From a virus, in IMG/VR virus record IMGVR_UViG_3300009164_000335, positions 1-25,069 of that record: a DNA stretch of 25,069 nt; one strand, written 5' to 3'. Positions within the stretch are counted from its first letter, which is position 1, and each line of letters begins with the position of its first letter. The notes under the pieces were generated by a model. That model was not told where the DNA came from and did no database searches. It saw nothing but the letters and a program-made list of their open reading frames with translations. Of this stretch, positions 20,338 to 25,069 are shown piece by piece. A program made the position numbers and the translations under genes.

Positions 20338-20368
20338 ACTAAAATCAACTGCAAAAAAGGACTCGGAC

Positions 20369-20638
20369 ATGAAAGCACTGCAAAACTTCGTAGCCCAGAA
20401 AAATCACTGGAATAGTTTCTTCAAAGGAACTCAGTTCAGTCTTGACAGCGCCACAGATCGTCAAAAACTGGCTGACATGATTGACAATGCCCTGAGCCCA
20501 GAGAACTTGACCTGCGATGGCGAACTGCCCCGTGCAGAAGTCAATCGTCGCTACAAGGAATTGATGACTGCGGCCCGGCAACTCAAGAAGCTGGACCCCA
20601 GTGTCAAGTTTTACGAATACGAATCAGAAATTGCCTAA
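20369..20638 (+). CDS. Small helical phage protein
   Basis: 89 aa, AAAAAAGGACTCGGAC before ATG. Charged helices (SATDRQKLADMIDNALSPENL, AEVNRRYKELMTAARQLKKL). No signal or motif. Start of a cluster running to 21277. Confidence 0.83.
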   Translation: MKALQNFVAQKNHWNSFFKGTQFSLDSATDRQKLADMIDNALSPENLTCDGELPRAEVNRRYKELMTAARQLKKLDPSVKFYEYESEIA

Positions 20639-20648
20639 GGAGAAAACA

Positions 20649-20960
20649 ATGGAAAAAGTAGTACGTAACGGCAAGGTAGCCGTGCTGGTGTCCCCAGGCT
20701 TTGGTGCTGGGTGGTATACTTGGAATCGGGAACACCCCGAGTGCCTCTATGATGCCGATGTGGTGGCCTGGGTAGAAGGCGGCAAGGGAGGCCCTATGCC
20801 CGACATGGCGGCCAAGTATGGATGGCCGGGCTTCTATGACGGCGGTGGCCGCGACTTGATCATCTACTGGATTGACCAAGGAGAGCAGTTCCGAGTTGAC
20901 GAGTACGACGGTTCTGAATCGTTGGTATTTTCATCAGAAGAGAAGTGGATGACGGCGTAA
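20649..20960 (+). CDS. Conserved small phage protein
   Basis: 103 aa from ATG 20649, AAGGAGAAAAC upstream. A compact beta-rich sequence with many Gly and aromatic residues (VLVSPGFGAGWYTWNREHPE, WIDQGEQFRVDEYDGSESL) recurs in phages as a hypothetical protein (recollection). Function unknown. Confidence 0.87.
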   Translation: MEKVVRNGKVAVLVSPGFGAGWYTWNREHPECLYDADVVAWVEGGKGGPMPDMAAKYGWPGFYDGGGRDLIIYWIDQGEQFRVDEYDGSESLVFSSEEKWMTA

Positions 20961-21169
20961 TGAAATTTTGGCTCATCATATTCTTTTTTACTCCGGGTAA
21001 TGGAGAGTTTGTGCGTCAGAAAGAGATTGCATATAAGAATGAAGCCCGATGCTTGGCAGCCCAAGATAAAGTGAAACCGCCACACCATAGTTTTATTGTC
21101 CGCACATTCTGTGTGTCAGACAATCATCACAGTGGTCGGGCCAAAGACCCCAACGTGGAGTACGATTAA
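20960..21169 (+). CDS. Small secreted or membrane-anchored protein
   Basis: 69 aa, TAATG overlap. Hydrophobic N-terminus (MKFWLIIFFFTPGNG) serves as signal or anchor. Two cysteines (EARCLAAQ and RTFCVSDN) may form a disulfide outside the cytoplasm. Function unknown. Confidence 0.8.
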   Translation: MKFWLIIFFFTPGNGEFVRQKEIAYKNEARCLAAQDKVKPPHHSFIVRTFCVSDNHHSGRAKDPNVEYD

Positions 21170-21277
21170 ATGGAAAAGTTTTTTGAATTCGTTCTCGCAA
21201 CATTTGCAGGACGCATTGTTCTATTTTTTATAATTGTCGCCAGTCTGTGGACGTATAAACTTTATACAGGACTGTAA
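21170..21277 (+). CDS. 35-aa single-pass membrane peptide
   Basis: MEKFFEFVLATFAGRIVLFFIIVASLWTYKLYTGL. ATG follows the previous TAA directly. One transmembrane helix (about 13-29). A second tiny membrane peptide, comparable in layout to the one in the tmRNA linker; function unknown. Confidence 0.7.
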   Translation: MEKFFEFVLATFAGRIVLFFIIVASLWTYKLYTGL

Positions 21278-21286
21278 ACTTTTTGG

Positions 21287-21315
21287 TTGACATCCTGACC
21301 ATTTGGTGCTATAGT
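21287..21315 (+). promoter_or_regulatory. Sigma70 promoter
   Basis: TTGACA (21287), 17 bp ending TTTGGTGC, TATAGT (21310-21315), followed by a GAAACAGCAAAAAGGACC leader related to those at 19969 and 20338. Confidence 0.9.
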
Positions 21316-21346
21316 TACTATATTGAAACAGCAAAAAGGACCGGAC

Positions 21347-21550
21347 ATGGGCTATCGTATTCTTAACCAACGTGACAGCAAATGGCAAGCTCGCAAGGGC
21401 TTGGAAGGTCCGTTCTTTTACCCCAATGGCATGGCCCTGTACTATGACCCCAAAGAGGGTGCATACTGGGATCCAACCACTGATTTCTACCTGTCCAACG
21501 ACGAAATGGACATCATAAACCAGCAGATTTTCACTGCACTGGCCCACTAA
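21347..21550 (+). CDS. Small phage protein of unknown function
   Basis: 67 aa from ATG 21347, AAAAAGGACC upstream. Aromatic-rich (FYPNGMALYYDPKEGAYWDPTTDFYLS). No motif. Ends one base before the copy-B cassette. Confidence 0.83.
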   Translation: MGYRILNQRDSKWQARKGLEGPFFYPNGMALYYDPKEGAYWDPTTDFYLSNDEMDIINQQIFTALAH

Positions 21551-21653
21551 AGTGTTGCAAAAATACAACAAACTTTTGGTAAAAAAGATGCCAAAAGTGG
21601 TTGACTTTGGTGCGTAAATGCGGTATACTATGTACATAGTAAGAAATAAGGAA
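21551..21653 (+). repeat. Promoter-cassette repeat, copy B
   Basis: Second long copy of the cassette at 11644-11747, about 10 kb away, with the same order of hairpin, AAAGATG segment, promoter and leader. Confidence 0.75.
21572..21629 (+). promoter_or_regulatory. Stem-loop plus sigma70 promoter (PeSL-like)
   Basis: 8-bp stem ACTTTTGG/CCAAAAGT (21572-21598), then -35 TTGACT (21601), 17 bp, TATACT (21624-21629). A weaker GTTG/CAAC hairpin lies just upstream. The main stem has no T-run. Confidence 0.87.
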
Positions 21654-21659
21654 CACGAA

Positions 21660-22094
21660 ATGGCTTATATGTCCCAGGAAAAGAAAGCAAAGATTGCCCC
21701 AGTAGTCAAGGCAATTTGCAACAAGTATGGCGTCAAGGCCAGTCTTGCAGTACGCAATCACATGACGCTGGCCCTGAACATCAAGGCAGGCTCCATTGAC
21801 TTCATTGGTAATTCCAATGCGGTGTGTGGCGCAGACTTTTATCAAGTGTCACGTGGCTTCAAACCCAACACCAGTGGCTACGACCAAGTTAATCCGTATC
21901 ACTTTAAGAGTCACTACAGTGGCAAGGCCCTGGCGTTTCTCACAGAAGTGTTGGCGGCCATGAATGTTGGCAATCACAACCGTAGCGACATCCAGTCAGA
22001 CTACTTTGATGTGGGCTGGTACGTTGATGTCAACATTGGCAAGTGGGATGCACCCTATGAGGTCTCGGGTGCCAAAGAATTGGCTTTGGCATAA
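21660..22094 (+). CDS. Conserved phage protein of unknown function
   Basis: 144 aa from ATG 21660, AAGGAACAC upstream. The N-terminus MAYMSQEKKAKIAPVVKAIC, followed by a basic core (VKASLAVRNHMTLALNIK) and YNHR-like motifs, matches a widespread phage hypothetical family (recollection). Possible nucleic-acid binding; unproven. Confidence 0.87.
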   Translation: MAYMSQEKKAKIAPVVKAICNKYGVKASLAVRNHMTLALNIKAGSIDFIGNSNAVCGADFYQVSRGFKPNTSGYDQVNPYHFKSHYSGKALAFLTEVLAAMNVGNHNRSDIQSDYFDVGWYVDVNIGKWDAPYEVSGAKELALA

Positions 22095-22101
22095 TAAATG
22101 G

Positions 22102-22130
22102 TTGACATCCAACTAGATTGGTGTTATACT
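22102..22130 (+). promoter_or_regulatory. Sigma70 promoter
   Basis: TTGACA (22102), 17 bp ending TTGGTGT, TATACT (22125-22130); leader GAAACTGCAAACAAGGAC is the fourth copy of the leader motif. Confidence 0.9.
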
Positions 22131-22164
22131 TACTGTATTGAAACTGCAAACAAGGACTGACAAA

Positions 22165-22449
22165 ATGGCTACTACAATTTCAGACGTTAATCAAGCTATC
22201 ATGTTTGGCAACTTCAGCAACGACGAACTGACCAGCATCATCGATGCAGTCAAGTTTGCTCGTAGCCGGATACAGAAGCAGAACATTCGTAGCATGTGCG
22301 TGGGCGACCCAGTGACGTTTACTTCCAGCAGAACTGGCATGTTGGTCAAGGGCATGGTACAAAAGATCGCCATCAAGTACGTCACAGTCAAGACCAACCA
22401 AGGCATGTGGAAAGTGCCTGCCAACATGCTTCAAGTGTCAGCGGCTTGA
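22165..22449 (+). CDS. Small phage protein, SH3-like
   Basis: 94 aa from ATG 22165. A helical start (NDELTSIIDAVKFARSRIQKQ) and a basic beta segment (VGDPVTFTSSRTGMLVKGMVQKIAIKYVTVKT) suggestive of a small barrel. Its relatives are common in phages (recollection). Function unknown. Confidence 0.85.
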   Translation: MATTISDVNQAIMFGNFSNDELTSIIDAVKFARSRIQKQNIRSMCVGDPVTFTSSRTGMLVKGMVQKIAIKYVTVKTNQGMWKVPANMLQVSAA

Positions 22450-22474
22450 CACAGAGATTAATCCATGCTACAAT
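22446..22474 (+). promoter_or_regulatory. Sigma70 promoter, probably leaderless
   Basis: TTGACA (22446, over the upstream stop), 17 bp, extended -10 TGC-TACAAT (22469-22474). The candidate start at 22480 lies five bases downstream. Confidence 0.87.
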
Positions 22475-22479
22475 GTAGC

Positions 22480-22617
22480 ATGGTAAGAATTCAAATTGTA
22501 CAATACAAAAACAAAACGGTTGACTTTGCTGTTAATTGGATGTACAATATGAATATGGTGCGTGAGAAACACCATGCAACTTCAGGTAAACTTAACTTTA
22601 ACAATCGAGGAAATTAA
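22480..22617 (+). CDS. 45-aa ORF, possibly leaderless
   Basis: MVRIQIVQYKNKTVDFAVNWMYN... to TAA at 22615-22617. It has no Shine-Dalgarno, but its ATG lies five bases after a -10 box, as for the HAD and 19713 genes. It spans a second promoter (22520), and the following gene begins one base after its stop. Basic composition; could be non-coding leader instead. Confidence 0.45.
   Translation: MVRIQIVQYKNKTVDFAVNWMYNMNMVREKHHATSGKLNFNNRGN
22520..22548 (+). promoter_or_regulatory. Sigma70 promoter
   Basis: TTGACT (22520), 17 bp, TACAAT (22543-22548). It would provide a 65-70-base leader for the gene at 22619. Confidence 0.82.
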
Positions 22618-22618
22618 T

Positions 22619-22960
22619 ATGAACAAGACTTTTAATATTGCAGGTTACTCTAAGCTCAGCGGTCAGTACAAGGCTCGCTTTGCCAATGGTACAGTGGCAG
22701 AGCGCACTCGTGTGCTCAAGCGTGATAACCACGCTGACATCTACTTGGTCGAGTTGCCCCAGGCAATGTCCAAGACCGAGGCAGCTCAGTTTGTGCTGTC
22801 CGGCTTGACCGCAGTTGAGCCTGCGGTGGGTGTTGCGCTCAAGCGCATCATCGAGAAGGACGGCGCAGTGTCCCAGCCAGTAACTGGCAAGATTGCGGCT
22901 CCCGTGAGCAAGGCACCAGTGGCCAAGGCTGTTGTGGCCAAGGTGGAAGCTTCGGCCTAA
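22619..22960 (+). CDS. Small phage protein with Ala/Val/Lys-rich tail
   Basis: 113 aa from ATG 22619, GAGGAAATT upstream. A folded N-terminal part (KTFNIAGYSKLSGQYKARFANGT..., about 1-80) is followed by a low-complexity tail (APVSKAPVAKAVVAKVEASA). Function unknown; a terminator follows. Confidence 0.85.
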   Translation: MNKTFNIAGYSKLSGQYKARFANGTVAERTRVLKRDNHADIYLVELPQAMSKTEAAQFVLSGLTAVEPAVGVALKRIIEKDGAVSQPVTGKIAAPVSKAPVAKAVVAKVEASA

Positions 22961-22989
22961 TTGGCCAAGACACCTGAAGGCTCAGAAGC

Positions 22990-23020
22990 AAGGGGTTGGG
23001 CAACTGACCCCTTTCTTTTT
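22990..23020 (+). terminator. Rho-independent terminator
   Basis: 7-bp stem AAGGGGT/ACCCCTT with a 10-base loop and TTTCTTTTT; three bases before the next promoter. Confidence 0.93.
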
Positions 23021-23022
23021 GC

Positions 23023-23051
23023 TTGACACAAGTGCCAAACTTTGCTATAGT
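23023..23051 (+). promoter_or_regulatory. Sigma70 promoter
   Basis: TTGACA (23023), 17 bp ending ACTTTGC, TATAGT (23046-23051); directly downstream of a terminator. Confidence 0.92.
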
Positions 23052-23079
23052 AGTGACATAAGTTAACAAGGAGGCAGAC

Positions 23080-23358
23080 ATGTTTCGTATTAATGATAAC
23101 AAAGGCTTTTCAATTACTTTTGACAATGGCTACACTGTCAGTGTACAGTTTGGTCCAGGTAACTATGGCAGTAATCGTAACATTGACCCCATGTCTCGTG
23201 ACTATGCCCACAGTGACGGTGCGAGTGCAGTCACTGCCGAAACTGCCTTGCTAGATCCCCATGGCAATTTTGTAGCATACAAGGATGATGACGTACAAGG
23301 TTATCAAACAGTTAACGATGTGATGGCATTGCTAAACTACGCCGCCGCTCAGAGGTAA
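23080..23358 (+). CDS. Conserved small phage protein
   Basis: 92 aa, AAGGAGGCAGAC upstream. Beta-rich MFRINDNKGFSITFDNGYTVSVQFGPGNY, then an Asn/Asp/Ser-rich loop. A widespread phage hypothetical (recollection). First of an overlapping operon to the window end. Confidence 0.87.
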   Translation: MFRINDNKGFSITFDNGYTVSVQFGPGNYGSNRNIDPMSRDYAHSDGASAVTAETALLDPHGNFVAYKDDDVQGYQTVNDVMALLNYAAAQR

Positions 23359-23362
23359 TGAC

Positions 23363-23764
23363 ATGAACCAGTTAGAACTTGGTAAGACTGTGACCATCAA
23401 GGTCAAGAACATACTGTGGCCACATCGCCACTTGTATGCCATGGGCGTGGCTGGTCCAGAGTTCAACACATACTCGGGCACCATCATGCGTGAGAAGTGG
23501 TTCAGTGTTGACGAGGTTGGCATCACCACAGACAACCCAGACTTCCCATTCCGTCGCATCAACCGAGACAGTATTGTAGCAGTCGATGATGTGGCCGTGG
23601 ATTTTATGCGAGTGCCTGTAGACCGACGAGAATACACCTTCACTGGCAGCAAGGGTGATTTGTACACTGTGATCAAACAAGGCAATGCCACTACCTGCAC
23701 CTGTGCTGGTTTTCAATTCCGTAAAAAATGCAAACACGTTGAAGAGGTCAAAAGTGGACTATAA
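23363..23764 (+). CDS. SWIM-type zinc-finger protein
   Basis: 133 aa. N-terminal beta-rich domain (about 1-90), then a C-terminal SWIM-like motif: CTCAGFQFRKKCKHVEEV, the CxC...CxH zinc ligands (near 113-126). SWIM domains bind DNA or proteins. Overlaps the next gene by 11 bases. Confidence 0.88.
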   Translation: MNQLELGKTVTIKVKNILWPHRHLYAMGVAGPEFNTYSGTIMREKWFSVDEVGITTDNPDFPFRRINRDSIVAVDDVAVDFMRVPVDRREYTFTGSKGDLYTVIKQGNATTCTCAGFQFRKKCKHVEEVKSGL

Positions 23765-24089
23765 CCCAGACAAGTGGCTCATGGTCAAGTTGACCAATGT
23801 CAAAGACAGCAAGTCGCATTATCGTATATTTGCCACTTGGTATGGTGGATATCTTGGCAACGATAGTTGGAAATTAAACAGTGGTGTCACCGGCATTGAC
23901 TTTGTCAACGACGTTTATTCTTTTGCAGGCAGTTCAGGCTCTGTATATCATTGCCACAAAGACATGTACGGCTCCAGCGGCTACGGACATGGTGTATTGC
24001 AAAACCTAATTGATCAAAGTAAAGAACAGGTGGCCATTGAGGTCATGCCTGAGGACACAGATTTTTTAACTTTAGACTACACCACATGA
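23754..24089 (+). CDS. Conserved small phage protein
   Basis: 111 aa from GTG 23754 with GAGG upstream, inside the end of the SWIM gene. MDYNPDKWLMVKLTN...YRIFATWYGGYLGNDSWKLNSG resembles a phage hypothetical family (recollection). No catalytic motif. Confidence 0.85.
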   Translation: MDYNPDKWLMVKLTNVKDSKSHYRIFATWYGGYLGNDSWKLNSGVTGIDFVNDVYSFAGSSGSVYHCHKDMYGSSGYGHGVLQNLIDQSKEQVAIEVMPEDTDFLTLDYTT

Positions 24090-24259
24090 ACACCGAACAC
24101 ACTTGCAATGTCTGCGCCTGCACCTTCACAGACAGTGAAGGTGGAGTACACGGAGAATTTGGAATTATCCCGGTGTCATTTTGTCCAACTTGTTTAAGTT
24201 GTATGTGCGACATGGTGCATCAGCTTGCGGAGTTTGATCAAGAGGAATCGATGCCGTGA
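24086..24259 (+). CDS. 57-aa zinc-ribbon protein
   Basis: ATGA overlap. MNTEHTCNVCACTFTDSEGG and FCPTCLSCMCDM give two CxxC knuckles, a zinc ribbon. Length and Asp/Glu end fit small phage zinc proteins. Confidence 0.83.
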   Translation: MNTEHTCNVCACTFTDSEGGVHGEFGIIPVSFCPTCLSCMCDMVHQLAEFDQEESMP

Positions 24260-24516
24260 AACTGTTACTGCTGATCCTACCTTTGCTCGTGGCACAGTCT
24301 GCCAATGCCAATGAATCATCGTGCTATTCGATATCAAATGTTGATCAAAAGAACACCTGCCTAGCATTGGCCAAACGACAATCTTCTTATTGTTACTCTG
24401 TGCAAAACACGGACACAAAGAATATTTGCCTAGCACAGACCAAAATGCAACGAAGCCACTGCTACAGTATTTCGTCACCGGACGTTAAGAAACAATGTCT
24501 TGCTCTAGTGCCTTAA
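24256..24516 (+). CDS. Secreted protein with three Cys repeats
   Basis: 86 aa, GTG start overlapping the upstream stop (GTGA). Signal peptide (LLLLILPLLVAQSANA), then three tandem units of about 22 residues: CYSISNVDQKNTCLA, CYSVQNTDTKNICLA and CYSISSPDVKKQCLA. Each has two cysteines, so a periplasmic disulfide-rich repeat is likely. Similar repeats occur in small bacterial secreted proteins (recollection). Function unknown. Confidence 0.88.
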   Translation: MKLLLLILPLLVAQSANANESSCYSISNVDQKNTCLALAKRQSSYCYSVQNTDTKNICLAQTKMQRSHCYSISSPDVKKQCLALVP

Positions 24517-24526
24517 AGGATGTATA

Positions 24527-24781
24527 ATGAACGAACGAATTAGAGAAATTGCTGAACAGGCTGGATGTAAAGTTATGGATGATGGTGAGTGGTATATTCC
24601 GTCGGCAACTGGTTTTGAAAAAATTGTTTATACTAATGGAATGGGATTAGAAAAGTTCGCCGAACTTATTATTCGGGAATGTTTGGGTATTGTTAATAGA
24701 CACGAATACAGTTATCACGAAGCCGACCCACTTTGGGAAACTGCACAATTGATTAAAGAACATTTCGGAGTTGAAGAATGA
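24527..24781 (+). CDS. Conserved small phage protein
   Basis: 84 aa, AAAGGATG upstream. MNERIREIAEQAGCK...KFAELIIRECLGIVN...IKEHFGVEE is a motif set repeated in many phage genomes (recollection). Overlaps the next start by four bases. Confidence 0.9.
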   Translation: MNERIREIAEQAGCKVMDDGEWYIPSATGFEKIVYTNGMGLEKFAELIIRECLGIVNRHEYSYHEADPLWETAQLIKEHFGVEE

Positions 24782-24993
24782 CTGAACAAGTCGACAGTGA
24801 TGGCGCCACACCAATGTGGAGACCCGGCGACAGAGTTTTGGTGCTGCCACTTAAAATGGAAGCCACGGTAATACAACAACGTCTAAGTTATGATGGTCCG
24901 GAATATTGTTTCTGGGGCAATGTTGAATTACGGTATGACGATGGCGTTAGTGGTGTTAGCAATAGTTGGCAACTTGCAAGGATTGAAAAATGA
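24778..24993 (+). CDS. Small phage protein, possible SH3-like
   Basis: 71 aa, ATGA overlap. WRPGDRVLVLPLKMEATVIQQRLSYDG looks like a small beta barrel. Function unknown. Confidence 0.85.
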   Translation: MTEQVDSDGATPMWRPGDRVLVLPLKMEATVIQQRLSYDGPEYCFWGNVELRYDDGVSGVSNSWQLARIEK

Positions 24994-25069
24994 CTGATAG
25001 ATTTGATTTGGAACAACAGATTTTAGACTGCTGGAAGATCACCGATGAAATTCCCATGATGGAAGCTCA
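24990..25069 (+). CDS. Conserved phage protein (partial, runs off the window)
   Basis: ATGA overlap. The visible MTDRFDLEQQILDCWKITDE matches a hypothetical family found in very many tailed phages (recollection). The C-terminus is beyond the window. Confidence 0.82.
   Translation, partial: MTDRFDLEQQILDCWKITDEIPMMEA

Noticed and set aside
1-25069. CRISPR array, insertion sequence, or attachment site
   Set aside because: No regularly spaced repeats, transposase or integrase gene, or terminal inverted repeats were seen.

Overview
The window is a gene-dense, almost entirely plus-strand piece of a double-stranded DNA phage genome of the T4-type myovirus kind. The evidence is ATGA/TAATG gene overlaps, many small ORFs, T4-late-promoter octamers (TATAAATA) in the left part, a thymidylate synthase/DHFR pair, a small heat-shock protein, a tail-fibre-like protein, two HNH proteins and families typical of large myophages. 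The host is inferred to be a Gram-negative proteobacterium. The tmRNA tag (ANDEQFALAA) is of beta/gamma-proteobacterial type, and the right half is full of near-consensus sigma70 promoters. YggX, ClpS, LpxH-like and secreted proteins look recruited from such a host. A freshwater betaproteobacterium is a guess.

Left part (1-11160). A proteostasis block comes first: Hsp20, ClpS, a small ORF, then a circularly permuted, two-piece tmRNA gene. The CCA-bearing acceptor piece (to 1149) lies upstream of the tag-coding piece (from 1254), and a strong UUCG-loop terminator follows. The 104-nt linker that would be excised from the pre-tmRNA holds a ribosome-binding site and a complete 29-codon ORF for a single-pass membrane peptide. 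Its stop codon ends one base before the coding piece. I regard this as the most unusual feature of the window. Next come a membrane coiled-coil protein, an LpxH-like phosphoesterase with a family-2 glycosyltransferase, a secreted Lys/Ala/Pro protein with a possible frameshift extension, a HAD phosphatase, a cupin, a DEDDh exonuclease, a tail-fibre-like protein, DHFR-ThyA, and a nucleotidyltransferase fused to a mannose-isomerase-type cupin. Late promoters precede several of these.

Right part (11160-25069). This is an early-type accessory region of about 35 small genes, mostly of unknown function. It is punctuated by sixteen sigma70-like promoters, all with exactly 17-bp spacers; one more lies at 4900. 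Several are preceded by a stem-loop or terminator, forming mobile-looking stem-loop/promoter cassettes (PeSL-like). One cassette is present in two long copies plus a partial third, and a leader motif recurs four times. Three ORFs start 5-6 bases after a -10 box and may be leaderless. Recognisable genes include an HNH endonuclease, a ParB/DGQHR-like protein coupled to a second HNH protein, YggX, a SWIM zinc-finger protein and a secreted Cys-repeat protein. A 220-nt structured intergenic RNA candidate (18441-18660) and a tRNA with an abnormally long variable region (19161-19252) lie around the YggX gene.
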